A stretch of DNA of 64,000 bases from Rhopalosiphum padi (GCF_020882245.1 NC_083599.1:75375745-75439744), one strand, 5' to 3'. Numbered from the stretch's first letter, positions 1 to 12,617 are shown. Program-made: numbers and translations. The notes: generated by a model not told the origin, from the sequence alone.

Positions 1-90
1 TGGTCAAATGGTCCATGGTGCGATGACGAATTGCATTGGAAAAAAAAAATTTACAGAGGTTTCTGTAAAAATACTGTACTTACTCTTTAA
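1..90 (+). CDS. C-terminal end of ~124-aa adintovirus-like element protein (partial, runs off window)
   Basis: The frame is open from base 1 to a TAA at 88-90. It encodes a tail containing the residues DDELHWKKI followed by about 15 residues. The gene at 49,880-50,382 has a similar tail (EKMHWKKI plus 16 residues), and both are followed about 230-320 bp later by a convergent minus-strand gene of the ~100-aa family. Conserved order plus the shared HWKKI motif is why I call this coding although only 30 codons are visible. Function is unknown. It is probably the last exon of a spliced gene whose front lies outside the window. Confidence 0.5.
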   Translation, partial: WSNGPWCDDELHWKKKIYRGFCKNTVLTL

Positions 91-316
91 AAAATATACA
101 ATGTTATAATAATAATAATAATAAATCATACTCTGCATAAATATTAAATAAAATGTTTTTTTTTATTATTATTTTAAACAGTATTACCTAAACCTATAAG
201 CATATTATTATTATTGAACATAAAAAATAAAAAAAAAAAATTACAAAAATATTTAAAAAAGCAAAAAACTGATATTATATTGAATATAAAAAAAATATAA
301 ATAAAGTACGAATCCG

Positions 317-616
317 TTATACAAATTTTATAACAAATTTGTTCCTATTTTTTCCCTTAAAAATTAAATTAATTGGAGGCACTTCCCCCAAATTATAACT
401 TGCCACCTCTTCAGAGATGACGTTTATGGATTTAGGCAAGAATACATTTATAGTGCCCCCCATTACCGAATCGTCCAGTGTGCAGGATGCTGCCATCCCA
501 AAGGCGGTCTCCATTTTTCTCATTGTTTTTATCGGATATTCAATATCGACGACTAAATCGTCGATCGATATGTTACGGACTTCCGACTGTTCCTTTAAAG
601 ACTTTAGTAAATTCAT
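317..616 (-). CDS. ~100-aa conserved small protein of adintovirus-like element (copy A)
   Basis: A 99-residue open frame matches two other copies in this window (50,700-51,005 and 51,504-51,725). Shared landmarks are an N-terminal LSIGDL-like stretch, a D-x-EYP motif near residue 25, a central TKFG/TAFG-x-A-x-SC segment, the motif INVFLPKS near residue 58, and a C-terminal INLIF-x-G...FVIKF strand. The alternating hydrophobic pattern suggests a compact beta protein, and an OB-like single-strand-binding role would fit its size, but that is speculation. The ATG lies 12 bp after a clear minus-strand 3' splice site (ttttattttacag). The frame has no breaks. The gene converges on the tail gene at 1-90. 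Confidence 0.65.
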   Translation of the reverse strand: MNLLKSLKEQSEVRNISIDDLVVDIEYPIKTMRKMETAFGMAASCTLDDSVMGGTINVFLPKSINVISEEVASYNLGEVPPINLIFKGKNRNKFVIKFV

Positions 617-1229
617 TTTTTTGAATAACTGTAAAATAAAAATTAATTAATTAATCATCAAATCACTTATAATTCATTATATAATAACCGTTTATTATTA
701 TTATTATTATAATACTAAAATAAGATTCAAGAAAACTTACGTTTTGTATAAATTGAATAATTGAATAATTCAATTCAATTAAATTACAATATTACAATAT
801 TCAATATTGTTCTCGTTGTTGTTGTTGTTGTTGTCGTTGTTTTTGTAGTTATTATTGTTGTCACTGATGTGATAACAATTCGGATCTAAAAAATAAATAA
901 GTATTATAAACTTTAATATTAAAATTTAGTTTTTGAAATTTTATTTTAATTGATTATAATTTTATAATATTATTATTTCATTCGAAAATAATTGTATGTT
1001 GAAAACTAATAAGTTGACTAAACCTTCGTCCGGTTATATTAATAATAATAATTATTATAGAATAGAACATAAATAAAATAAAACTTACTTTTTATAAGTA
1101 TAACTGGAACGAATATAATTTAATATATTAATTTATCACTGGTTATAATTAAAATATTCAGATGTACTGCCTTAGACGATTGTTGAAGACAACTGAATAC
1201 TTATCCACTGGAGTGATATACTCGTACAA
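617..1229 (-). promoter_or_regulatory. 5' leader and promoter region of the copy A small gene, with two 5'-UTR introns
   Basis: On the minus strand a candidate initiator TCAGTT lies at 1191-1196. A leader exon of about 1089-1195 ends at a gtaagttt donor. A second leader exon spans 741-885, between an acceptor (attttttag) and a gtaagtttt donor. The coding exon starts at 628. The second leader exon carries a GTT-rich simple repeat near 810-850. The same three-exon layout with a non-coding leader recurs upstream of both paralogs near 51-52 kb, which supports the reading. PiggyBac-1 is inserted about 35 bp upstream of the candidate start site. Confidence 0.55.
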
Positions 1230-3391
1230 TTAACCTCTTCATGCATGATTTTTTTTATTAACAAAAAAAAAAAATGTACCCATATGTAAATTTTGACGTA
1301 GAATTCGAAAAAAATACTTTAAAAAATATCAAAAGATTATTTAAAAAGATATTTAAAAAACAAAAGCCGGCAACATTTGGTGCCATCCCGTTTTAAAGTA
1401 CCTATACTTGATTACAAACAAATAAATAATTAATGTATAAAATATGTTTGAATTTTATTATTATAAGACATTAGAAGTATTAATTGATTAATTATTTTAT
1501 GATAACATACATATACTGATAACATCAAATAAAAAAGAAAATTAAATCATATATTTAAAAATGTTAATTATTTTAAATAGCTTGAAATAAAAAATATATG
1601 CACAAAAAAAAAGTTTTACTTGTATCGTTTTAATACTTTTATAATATTTAAAATTTACTTGTTAGGTACCTACCTACTTAAAATTAAAGAATAAGTCTTA
1701 TATCAATATTAAAAAAAATTGAATTATTTTTTTGTATGAAAATTTTCCATACATTCTGGACACACAGGCTCTTGGCATTTACAACAAATATAACGGGTAC
1801 GTCTTTTGCAGTCAGCATCATGACATCTTGGTGGATGGTTAGTTGAAACTTTTTTTGGGTAGTGGTTAGATCCATCATATCTGTAAATCATTAATATTTT
1901 AACTAAATAAAATTAAAGTTGTAAAAAATATTTTAATTAGGTACCTTATTACGTTTGAGGTCTTGGTAACAACCCGTTTTTTTAGTGGTATATATTCATC
2001 TGTAGCTCCTGGCCTTCCTCGTTTCTTTGATGTAGTCTTATTAAATGCAATTAAAGATGTAGCGACTTCTGCTTTAAAGTTTAGTAGTGACATATTATTA
2101 TTTGTTTTCTTTTTATATATGATCCATGCGTTAACGATTGATACATTTAGGAAATGAAAAAAAATTCGGTGGTACCATTTTTTATTTTTAAATAAATGTG
2201 CATAGTGTGAAATCATACGGTCCATCATATCTACTCCGCCCATGAACATATTATATTGCTGAACTGAAAATGGTCGAGACACTTGTATAAATTGTTTTGT
2301 TTTACGATCAAAACGTTTAGTTTCATCTTCAGGAAGAGCTCCAGCATACGTCGAAATTGTATGTACTTCTTTATTGTCGACCCAACGTACAACTGAAATA
2401 TTATCATTCGATGTAGTGACTGAAGATGCACCACGTGGTAATAATTTTCCCGCTACTAAATATGATTGAATATTTTTGACACGATTTAATCTTAAAGTTC
2501 CCAAAACAAATATACCATTGTTTCTTAGTTCGGTTAAGAGTGGTAGCGATGTAAAAAGATTATCCATAAATAATTTTATATTTAAATTATGTATGTCATG
2601 GCAAAGTCTTAGAACTGAATCACCAATTGGACCAAATTTACTTCGTTTAGACTTATCACTTCCTTGGTACATTTCAAAACAATAGATGTAACCAGAAACT
2701 CCTGCTCTAGCCCATACTTTGAACCCCCACTTCTTTGGTTTATTTCTGAGATATTGTTTCAAAGAATTTCGACCTTTAAATGGTATCATCATTTCGTCAA
2801 TTGCTTGGTGTTCTGAATTATCATTTGCCTCATAAAATGTTTGATGTAAAATGTCAAGAACTGGGCGAACTCTCCAGTATCCATCTCCTTTTACACGTTC
2901 CTCGTCAGAAGCAAAATGTAAATTACGTTTTATTTCTTCAAAACGATTGTTGGTCATATTATCAGCTATAAAAGGTATTTTTATACCTTCAACAGACGAC
3001 CAATACATTCTGAGTTGCGGATAACGTAAGTAAGTCATAGCAATGTTTAATCCTAAATATGTTTTAAGTTCATTAACCGTTAATTTAAAATTAGAGCGGT
3101 TGTTATTCGCAGCATAAATATTAGACTCCATTGCGATTTTCATAAATAATTTTTCTGGAAATATTTTCATGAAAAACTCAAACGGCGTTTCACATTCATA
3201 TGACATATTATCATCACCTAAAAATGGTGGTGGGTTTTCGCAAAAATCATTATCTTTGCCGGAAATCCATGTTCTTGGGGTATCGAAATTTACCGTAGTA
3301 TGATAAACAGGTTTAGTTTGATCTGACGAAGACGGGGTAGAGTTGGCACTATTTCTTTTTGATCGAGTTTTAACAGGTGAATTATCAAGTA

Positions 3392-5679
3392 CAGTGAAAC
3401 CTCTATATAGTGGACAGCCACGGGGAATTAAAAATTGTCCATTATAGAGAGTTGTCCACTATTGAGAAAACCTCTACTTAGTGGACATTTGCAAAAAATT
3501 ACTAAATGTCCACTATAGGGAGACACTATAGGAAATTGCAGGTTATATGTACACTGTATATGAACATATACATTGGAATATTAATTTATTATTTATTATG
3601 TATGTATATTATAATATAAATATGTATGTAGATGTATGTATATTTAATGTATGTATGTATGTATTAAAAAATTATGTAGTATAAAAATGCTTATAAAAAT
3701 GTTTAATGATTATGTAAAATTAAAAAAATCTGTAATTTTTTTTTGTGTAAATTTTTTTTGCTCTTCAAAATGAATTTGTAAATTGGCTACCATTGATAAT
3801 GCGATTTCATCTTCTTTATTTTTAAAATATGTTTTTAAATTATTTATTGTTTTCCAAACTTCTTCAAACGTTGGATTGTATATCGAATCGTCTTCATCTT
3901 CTTCTTCTTGTTCTTCGAGTTGTTCGTTTTCTTTTTCACTAAAATTGTCTAGATTACAATTGATTATATCTGATATGATTAATGTATTGTCTTCTGTAAG
4001 GATATTATTATCTATAGAAACATAGTCCTCAATTTCGATAGTACTCGGTACAAGTTCTGAGAATAAGTCCAAATTTGCAACATTGTCATTTTCCATTACA
4101 TATTCTGCTGTATCGAACGAAAAAAATCCCGACTTTTTAAAACAATTTTTGACTGTCTCTGGTTTTATATTTTTTAATGCGGACTTTATCCAAAAAATTG
4201 CATCTAAAACGTTTATAGATTTGTTTTCTACATTCTGATCAACTCTAGATAAAATATGACGAAGTAATCGTTGGCGATAATGAACTTTAAAATTTTTAAT
4301 AATTCCTTGATCTAGTGGTTGGCAAATCGAAGTCGTATTTGGAGGTAGGAATATTAGTTTTATATTTTTTAAGTTTAATGTATCAGGATGTGAACTAGCG
4401 TTATCTAGAAATAAAATAATTTTTCTATTTTCCATCTCCATTTTTCTGTTAAAACACATTAGCCAATCTGTCATTAAATCTCGATTCATCCATGCCTTAC
4501 GGTTAGCTTTCCAATTAACACCTAACGTTGATACATTTACACTTTTGAAACAACGTGGTTTTAGTGATTTTCCAATTATTAACGGAGTTTCAAATTCCCC
4601 GATCATATTTACACATAGTAAAACAGTTAATCGATCTTTAGCTATTTTACCTCCACGACAAATTTCGTTTTTTAAACACAATGTTTTATCAGGAAGTGCT
4701 CGAAAAAATAAACCTGTTTCATCACAATTGAATATATTTTTTGGTTCATAATCTGAAATTAATGTTTTCAATTTTTCTAACCACTTTTCTACGACACTTG
4801 TATCAACAGAGTTACCTTCACCACATATATTTTTAAAAGAAATGTTATGACGTTCTCGGAATTTTTGAAGCCAACCATTTGAAGCTTTAAAGTTTTCTAG
4901 ACCTACCTCATTTGCAACTTCTCGTGCTTTCTCTTGGAGCAATGGTCCAGAAACAGGTAAATTATATGAACGGGCTCTACAGAACCATTCAAATGTAACT
5001 TTATCTACAAGTGCTCCATCCGATGTCTTCGAAAATTTTCTCCTCATATCTTCATTGCCGTTCTCAGCGTAATATTTTTTCAAATTACACGCATCTTGTA
5101 AAATGTTATTCACCTGTATTTTTCATTAAATGATTTTTAGATAAATTAAAACAAAATATGTATGTGTTTAAATTAAATATTTAAATTTACCTGTGACTTG
5201 CTTATGCAAAATCGTTCTGCTAAAACACGAACACTTAGATTTTCTGTTTCCTTGGTTTTAATAATATTTAATTTTTCTTCTAAGTTCAATCTTTTTCTTT
5301 TATTATTATTCATTTTAACGTAGGTACGTGTTCACACAATGTGCTGCACACAACTAACGACCGAACACATAACCGAACCATTAGTAATTTTTCGATTAGG
5401 AAAACCATTAAGATAAGATAAAATATGAACGAATATATAACAGATAAATATAGTATTTTTATTAAACGTTTTTGAAATGTACATGTATTGTGTCCATTTA
5501 TGAGAGGTAATTTTTAATTTGGTACCAGTTTATTGTGTCCACGTCCACTATTAGGAGTGTCCACTACTAAGAGGTTATAACTCCTATTATACGCATACAT
5601 TTTTGCCGGGGCATTTAGAAGTGTCCACTATTGGGAAGGGTCCACTATTGAGAGGTGTCCATTAATAGAGGTTTCACTG
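3392..5679 (-). mobile_element. Tigger-type (pogo superfamily) transposon inside the piggyBac-1 transposase gene
   Basis: The element begins CAGTGAAACCTCTATATAGT and ends in its near-perfect inverted complement (read inward, CAGTGAAACCTCTATTAATG). It is flanked by TA at 3390-3391 and 5680-5681. Both termini carry repeated TAGTGGACA / TGTCCACTAT motifs (3400-3530 and 5485-5670), probable transposase-binding sites. The single gene inside is open. The matching ends, clean TA duplication and open gene indicate a young insertion. Confidence 0.95.
3710..5313 (-). CDS. Tigger/CENP-B-like DDE transposase, spliced and apparently intact
   Basis: Exon 1 (5191-5313) encodes 41 residues starting MNNNKRKRLNLEEKLNII, the first part of the CENP-B/psq-type helix-turn-helix. 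It ends at a gtaaat donor. Exon 2 (3710-5113) follows an aaatacag acceptor in phase 0. The product is about 508 aa. It has a CENP-B-type second DNA-binding domain (roughly residues 60-140), then a DDE_1 catalytic domain with FNCDETGLF, LFLDNASSH and QPLDQGI supplying the three acidic residues. An acidic, Glu-rich stretch lies near the C-terminus. Length and domain order match Tigger transposases. No stop or frameshift is visible, so it may be functional. Confidence 0.92.
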
Positions 5680-7131
5680 TAATGAAATATGAGGGACACT
5701 TATAATTATAGGATCTTCATCTACGTGAATGTTATTGGTAGATGTAGGAAGTACGTCTGTATTTTCCACACATTCCACAGGCCAGTCCATTATATCATCG
5801 AAGCAATTATTATCAGTATTATAATTTGGTACATCAAACTCACTGAAAAAATTGTCTTCGTCCTCTTCTTGGTCAGAAATTTCAGACCCAGAAGGTATAG
5901 ACATTTCGTCTTCTTCCATTTCAAAATCCAACAAATCCGCAATGGTATGTTCATTTAATTTAGACATTTTCACAAATTATTGAAAAAAAAAATATATTTA
6001 CGAGACCAACTAATAAACACTACTTTACTCATACAACAACACAACGTAATGATAATAATGAAAACCATTTAAAAATCCATAGATGAAATAAAAAACAAAA
6101 ATAAGACGCCTGTAGAGACCTGCAATAGTTGGTACGTAAATAGACAAAACGTCATAAAATTGATTGAAAAAATACATCCACCAAATCGGGCTGGCACCAA
6201 ATGTTTCCATCAACAAATCTCGTTATAAAAATTTTTCCATTTACCAAAACTGGTTTTAATTAATATTATCTTAAACATAAATTATAAATCTATTCAGAAA
6301 TATTTTTTTCGAAAAATTTATTTGATTTTTATGTATAAAAAAAATTGTCTAAAGTGGATGACTCGTAGTAATTTTGGAAAGCTGTAATCTTTCTGTTTTT
6401 AGTCATTTTCTACCAATTTTAAATATGACTAGCGCTACCTATACTAGCAAAATATAAACATTACTATGTTATCATAATGTAGAATGATATATGAACACTG
6501 TTATAATTTAAGCTGATTTTTAATAAAAATAAATATACATGGCACCATTTGTTGCCACTATGCGGGAAGAGGTTAACTCATTATTAACAAAATAAATACC
6601 TCCCACTATTTGGTATAGCACCACATAATACTAGTCACCCGCAACGATCCCTGTGTGCAAATATTTCACCGAAAATATTATTATTATTATGTATATTATA
6701 TAGTAAACATTATAAACATCCACATATTTTAACACGTTGAGCTCCGCTAGTGTTTACGGCACAGTGCCCTTGTCGCCGCGCCGAAACTACGTACGGTCGA
6801 CTATGCGTCGACAGGGGCGATAGGCGACGGCGCGACGCTCTAATACGTACTTATCCTATTAGTATGTAACTAATTGAAAATAATAATTTATTTCATATAT
6901 TATTAAATAAATAATTATAGAGTAACGGTTAAAATAATGTTATTCATAAAATACAAATAATACCGTTGGTAATAATTTTTTATTTTTTTAACATTCGTCT
7001 TGAATGAAATATTAAAATTTAAAATAACAATGTATTTTTAAATCTTATAATATGATAAAAGTAAATAACAAACAAATATAATACAGTATTACCTATACTG
7101 TACTGAAATCAAAATAATTATAAACAATTTT

Positions 7132-8933
7132 TCACTGTTGTTTATGATAGTTCAAAAAGCACGGTTCCAAACTATGTCCTGGTTGTCCGTCACATTGTGA
7201 ACAAAAATAAGTTGTTTCTGTTCTAGTTCCCTCTTTAGCGCACTCTCGACATCTTTTTCGAATAGGTCTGTTTTTTTTATTTTTCTCCACTTTTGTAGGT
7301 AAATGTTCGGGTCTGATTAATATTGGAACTTGTGGTGATGGAGTATTTGATTTAAATGAAAGTAAACTGTTTATAACAGATAAACGATAATCATAATAAC
7401 TTATTTTTTTATATTTTTTATATAAATCAAGTATGAATTCAGCATACATATTTGTATAAAATGGATACCAATTTTTTTGTACCAACGTAATGTCTTACGT
7501 TCACATGGATAATATGCCATCATCTGATCTTGTCGATCAACACTGGACATAAATTTATTATATTGGACAATTTGGTTAGGTTTAAGTTTTACATTACCAC
7601 GTCTATTAGTTGCTTCGATCAATTCGCCATTGTATTCAGAACTTATAGTCAAAACTTCACGTCGATCTTTCCACTTTGTTACACACACGCCATCTTTTGT
7701 GTACTTACTAATAGATTCTCCAGTATTAAGCTTTTTTTTTATTACGTCAGTAGGATTTTTTTTTCGATTGCTTCGAAGTGTTCCTGTGCAGTATGTTTTT
7801 TTTTCCAATAGTTTATGCGCTAAATCGACACTATTATAGTAATTATCCATGTATAATGAATGGCCTTTGTAAAGATGGTTTTCCATTAGTTTATTTACTA
7901 CATATTCTGTGTGTGATTGAGACAATGATACATCAGTACCTTGCCCTGAATAAATTAAAACTTTTTGAACAAGTCCTGTCGGTTAAGTTAGCATGTATAG
8001 TTTTACGCCATATTTATGGCGTTTGTTTTTTATGTACTGTCGAAACACCAAGCGACCGCGCCAAAGAACCATTGATTCATCAAGAGATAAGTTTTTTGAC
8101 GGTGCATATATTTCATTCATTCTATTGTTGAAATAATTTAGAATTTCTTCAACTTTATAAATACGACTAAGATTTTTAGAATTATTTTCCGAATTATTAC
8201 AAAAGTGCAGTGCTCTCATAATTAACATATATCTATTTCTACTCATATTATTTCTAAAACAACTTAAATTAAATAAACTACTGGTTTTCCAATAATCATC
8301 GACTCTTGACATTTTAATAGTTCCTGTGTGAAAGAGTAATCCAAAAAATACTTTTAATTCATTTTTATTCACGTCTACCCAAGCGTTTATTCGAGATTTA
8401 TCACTCGATCTACTCAAAAATAAATCCGCTGCATAGTTATTGGTTTCTTTTACAACTAAATCATAAAAATCATCATTCAATAATAAATTTAAAAAATCTA
8501 TTGGTTGATCGCCGTCGGGTCGTATTTTTAGTCCAGGAATTTCATTGAAATCAATGTGTTCTAAACAACTTGGAGACTCATCTAACCAAATAAAATTATT
8601 TTCACTATTACTACGTGCCTGGCTAGTTGCCCTGGCTCTACTGGTAGAAGGTATATTATTGCGAGGTGTCGGACGTATAACTACATTTTCATTTTCCTCG
8701 TCTGATAAGAGTGGACTTACTTGTTCTATAACAACGTCATTTACACCATCATCGTCACCAGAATCTCCTTCACCCAAGTCGGTTTCAGAACTCAAATCAA
8801 AATCTTCATCGGACGATAGTGGCACATCAAATAAATCAGACACTTGTTCATCGGTTAGACATTTTTTTTTAGATGGTGGTGAATTTTTTGAAGTTTTTTT
8901 ACGTAATCGCGAAGGTCCAGGACACGAATTCAT
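7132..8933 (-). pseudogene. piggyBac transposase of element 2, one stop codon and one frameshift
   Basis: The N-terminal acidic region and first half of the catalytic domain are at 7983-8933 (LSLDESMVLWRGR holds the first Asp). The frame meets a TAA at 7983-7985 but continues in the same frame beyond it to 7401 (LYMDNYYNSVDLA, second Asp; FMSSVDRQDQMM, third Asp). A frameshift near 7400-7420 then passes to the 7132-7485 frame, which holds the C-terminal cysteine cluster (CRECAKEG...CSQCDG). Domain order and summed length of about 590 aa are typical for the family. With only two lesions the copy is recently dead. Confidence 0.88.
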
Positions 8934-8939
8934 ATTATA

Positions 8940-9487
8940 ATTGTATTGATTGCAAAACTGTTCTAATAGATATACATTTGTAAGTTTATAAAATAAAAAT
9001 AATTTAAATATAATGAAAAAAGATACTTACAACAATATAATTACCAATTAGTAAGATCAAACGACAAAATATTCGAACAGTTGAAAAAACAAAATAAATT
9101 TAGTATTTTACGTAAATATAAAAATGTCGGACAGGACGGACAGGTATAATATTATTTTACATTTCGTTTACTTAACATTCGTGTATACAATAAGAATAAA
9201 ATATTTTACGTGACGTGTATGCACGAATGGTTCGTTTACGACTAGAATAGCCACAGAAAAAATAAACAAATAATAATCTTATTTTATTTATAAATATTTC
9301 ATAATAAAAATAATTTTCATTGCGTAATAAAAATAGTTTTATATTTTTCGAATCACCCTGTATTCTGAGGAACACGGTGTATACAGCGTAAAATAATTTG
9401 TATGAATATGTTAGTGTTGGGAATGTTATTTATACCATTTATTATGTCAAATTGCGATAGAATTATAATAATACGGTGTATAATTAT
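8940..9487. other. Noncoding interior of piggyBac-2 upstream of its transposase
   Basis: This A+T-rich stretch lies between the transposase start and the hAT insertion. It presumably contains the transposase promoter and leader, but I see no distinct TATA box or splice pattern I would defend. No open frame in it resembles a known protein. The hAT target-site copy ATAATTAT ends it at 9480-9487. Confidence 0.5.
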
Positions 9488-11804
9488 CAGGGCTCGGGAC
9501 TTTATGTGCTTAAAATCTTAAAAATATGCGCATACATATGCACCAAAAAATATCAAAATATGCGCTTTAATATGCATTTATTTTTAATTAAAAAATACAT
9601 ACTTATTCAAATTTAATTTAAAAAAAAAACATATCTTGTATATATGACTAAAAATGTATATTTTATTCATGCTATATTACTAAAATAAAATGTAAAAACT
9701 GTTGAATGGGAGGTCTTTGGATTTTTCAACACTCAGCATCTTCTATACCTAGCAATTATAATTTTTATGTATTAAAAAATAATCATTTTATAATTCTAAT
9801 TATGTACTTACTTGCATTACACTGGATTATCAAATGTTTTTTTATGTTCTCGACTTTGAAAGACCTTCTATTATTTGTAAGTAAAGTTTTATAGGCGGAA
9901 AATGATCTTTCTACGTTTACCGATGTGATGGGAGCATATTTAAAATATGTCAGATCATTAATATCTAAGTCTTCTGGTAAGTCTTTCATGTCAATTAATT
10001 CACCATTAAGAATGTTTTTAATTTTCTTTAGCATAGCAAGACCAACATTTTTCTTCAATACATTTTCCATCTTTGTACAGATATTTTTCCCAGTTGTCCC
10101 AGTAAGACATTTCATTGCAACACTTACATTGTCAATAATTTCAATTGAATCAGCTAAAGAAACACCTTCAGTTTGCAATTTTGTAATTGATGTAATAAGA
10201 GAACTAAAATTTGATTTTATGTAGACTAAATCATTTTTAATGTGAGGTGTTGCCAAGTATTTTTTTGCATTTTTTATACTCAAAGCATCCTCTGAATCTA
10301 ATTTATTTACAATATTGAAAATTATCTCAAAGTGTTCACAGTAATATATGGCTGCATTTATCCAGGTGCCCCATCGTGTTATTACTGGCTCTGGAGGTAA
10401 AGGTAAATCTGGTGCCTCAGTTTTAAAAAGAAGTATGCGAGATGGAGCTTTTCTAAATATTTTTTTGATATTTGAAATCAGCTGATCAACAGATTCATAT
10501 TGGCTTCGTACTTGTTCAGCCACCCTGTGTAGCCCGTGAGCAGTACATGTAACGTGTATCATTTTGGAATAAAAGCATTTAACGTTTGACCACATTTGAC
10601 CATGTAAGGTGCTGCGTCCGACAAAAATAATAAAACATTGTCATGTTTTATACCATCTGGCCATAATATAGATAGAGATTTGTCAAATAGCTTACTAACT
10701 GTAGAATAATTAGCTTTTTCCAGTTCTTCAGTGTTCAAAAGAAATATTTTTCCAGATTTTTCAGCTTCCAAAGTACCGATAATCACGTTTGCGATAAATC
10801 GACCTTCAGCATCGGTCGTTTCGTCGATCGATATCCAAATTTTATGATCAAAAATATATTCTCTTATTTTTTGCATAGTTTCAATAAAACAATCATCAAT
10901 ATAGCCTTTTCTTAAAGTTGTTTCGTATGGTATCTCTTTCCCTGTGTAAGATTCCAAAAAATGTCTAAATACTTGGTTCGATAATTTATTAAATGGAATG
11001 TTAGCCGACAGCAATGCTTTACATAAGTCCATATTGAAAGTAGACTTTTTAGTTGTATTAGTTTGTGTAATCATTTGTTGGGTTCTTGTATTGAACATTT
11101 CCCTCCGTTTAATCATTTTCACATGTTTAATGTTTGTATATGTTGTATTACACTAGATCGCCGTTCATATTCTACTTTAATTTCACATATTTTACAAAAT
11201 AAAACTCTTCCGTCTGCGGAAAATACATTATCCCCAAATTCCGAAATAAAACTTTTTAACCGACTAACTTGTGTTTTTTTTTCTTTTGGCATATTATAAC
11301 ACAAATACGAGCACTAATAAATACAAAATAACGAATACAAATACAAACACGATAACGATTGACGATATATGCATTGACACGATAACGATCGTAGTCCGTC
11401 GATCACTGTGTACTGGCAAACAAAATAATACTGTAAATGTAAAAGACAGATTTAATAATAATAATATTGTCTTCAGAGCTATAAATAAAATGGGTTCCCC
11501 ATAACGCTATTGATTATCGCCTTATCGGTATTATTGCTGACAAAATCATGTAGATAAAATTGATTAATTTACTAAAAATATGATTTAAGAAAAAAATAAT
11601 CAAAAATAATTTTAAAATATGCAATAAAAATCAATAAATATTAAAAAAATGCATTTGTAGAAAAAAATTCCAAAATATGCAAACATATGCACAATAAACT
11701 TTTAAACTTTAACTCCAAACACCACAACACAAATTTGTATCGGATCAGTTTTATTTTATTTACGTCCCGAACAAATATGCAAATGCATAAAGTCCCGAGC
11801 CCTG
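9488..11804 (-). mobile_element. hAT transposon inside piggyBac-2
   Basis: The element begins CAGGGCTCGGGACTTTATG and ends in the inverted complement CATAAAGTCCCGAGCCCTG. It is flanked by a perfect 8-bp duplication ATAATTAT (9480-9487 and 11805-11812), the hAT signature. Both subterminal regions are rich in ATATGC words (about 9525-9580 and 11620-11790), likely binding sites for the BED finger of its transposase. One broken transposase gene lies inside. Confidence 0.96.
9783..11304 (-). pseudogene. hAT transposase with BED finger, two frameshifts
   Basis: Three overlapping minus-strand frames make one gene. 11119-11304 has a BED zinc finger (CKIC followed by H-x5-H, the second His after the shift). 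10559-11122 has the first catalytic part (WISIDETTDAEGR) and the segment LFLSDAAPYM. 9783-10595 has the insertion domain, VTRWGTW, and the C-terminal hATC dimerisation motif (NVERSFSAYKTLL). The frame changes near 11119 and near 10567, each consistent with a 1-nt indel. Family role: cut-and-paste transposition with 8-bp target duplication. The summed length of about 500 aa is close to full size. Confidence 0.88.
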
Positions 11805-12076
11805 ATAATTATTATCGGCGATAAACGACGTCGTGATTTCGGGGAAAAATAAATATCCAAACTAAAAATAAACAAAATTAAAAACCAATGGTATCGTTTG
11901 ATTCGTAACAAGGAACCTGATCGCCTACAATAAATTTCAGACCGTTATCCCGTAGCCAGTAAAAATTATAAACCATCAAAGTGAACACTATATTTGTCGA
12001 GGAGTAGTCGACAAAGGCGACCCGGGCAATGTTGCCGATGTCGACTACCCGTCGACAATGGCATTGAACGTGTTAA

Positions 12077-12617
12077 TGTTATTAAGTGTCAATACTTTCG
12101 GTATAAATGATAGACTTTAGCAATAATGAATACATTCCATTATTAACGTGTATCTTAAATGACAATCCAGGTTATTACAAACAAATTAATAAGTATTAAT
12201 CACTTATATACCCGGCTGTATTGGGAAATGTGTGTGTCGTTTTTTATTATATTTTAATCATTACACATATTTATGATGTCTACCCTATTAAAAATAAACA
12301 TTTCTATACTTAATCACATTTCATAATTTTAATCTGACGTATTAATATTTATATTTTAATCATTACACATATTCACGATGTCCACCCTTTTAAGAATCAA
12401 TAGAAACTGTCATTAATTTCTATACTTAATCACATTTTTGTACATTATTATCTCACGTATAAGATTCGAAGAAGGAGCTGTATGGATATGATGCTAGTGA
12501 CATTCAAATGTCAATGATAATGTTAATTTTAATAATGTTATATCTAATGGCAATTTCTTTTTGATGCTGCAAATCTTCCTCCGGGTTGAAGCGAAGCCGA
12601 ATGCCGACACATTTTCC
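12077..12617. other. Noncoding spacer with a ~100-bp direct repeat
   Basis: Between piggyBac-2 and piggyBac-3 there is no plausible gene. Two diverged tandem copies begin with TTATATTTTAATCATTACAC (about 12,244 and 12,350) and run through a shared CTATACTTAATCACATTT block. The rest is plain A+T-rich DNA. It may be decayed adintovirus-like element DNA, but nothing in it is recognisable. Confidence 0.5.

Larger units (their letters stand above)
1724..5973 (-). pseudogene. piggyBac transposase split by a Tigger insertion
   Basis: The gene is read on the minus strand in three pieces. The acidic N-terminus is 5680-5973. The catalytic body is 1945-3389. A C-terminal cysteine-rich exon is 1724-1880, reached through a 64-bp intron at 1881-1944 (gtacct...tttacag). 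Counting one TA of the Tigger target site, the pieces sum to 632 codons in a single frame, so the only visible lesion is the insertion. Catalytic DDD landmarks are AIDEMMIPFKGR, FMDNLFTS and GGVDMMDRM. The C-terminal domain shows spaced Cys/His (CHDADC...CCKC...CPEC), the usual piggyBac zinc-binding tail. The protein would cut and paste DNA at TTAA. As it stands it is broken, and the body could start only at an internal Met (3206). Confidence 0.9.
1234..6572 (-). mobile_element. piggyBac element 1 (with a Tigger element nested inside)
   Basis: The element is bounded by TTAA copies at 1230-1233 and 6573-6576, the target-site duplication of piggyBac. Its ends are inverted: the left begins CCTCTTCATGCA and the right, read inward, begins CCTCTTCCCGCA. 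The 5,339-bp element contains a complete piggyBac transposase frame on the minus strand, interrupted by a 2,288-bp Tigger insertion. Removing the Tigger gives a 3.05-kb element, a usual piggyBac size. The outer flanks are remnants of the adintovirus-like element, so this is an insertion into older virus-derived DNA. Confidence 0.93.
6733..12072 (-). mobile_element. piggyBac element 2 (with a hAT element nested inside)
   Basis: TTAA occurs at 6729-6732 and 12073-12076. The ends are inverted: CACGTTGAGCTCC on the left and CACGTTCAATGCC read inward from the right. Just inside both ends lie related copies of a GTCGACTAYSCGTCGACA palindromic motif (about 6800-6820 and 12035-12058). The 5,340-bp element carries a broken piggyBac transposase (7132-8933, minus) and a 2.3-kb hAT insertion (9488-11804). 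Without the hAT it is about 3.0 kb. The flanks are A+T-rich noncoding DNA. Confidence 0.92.
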
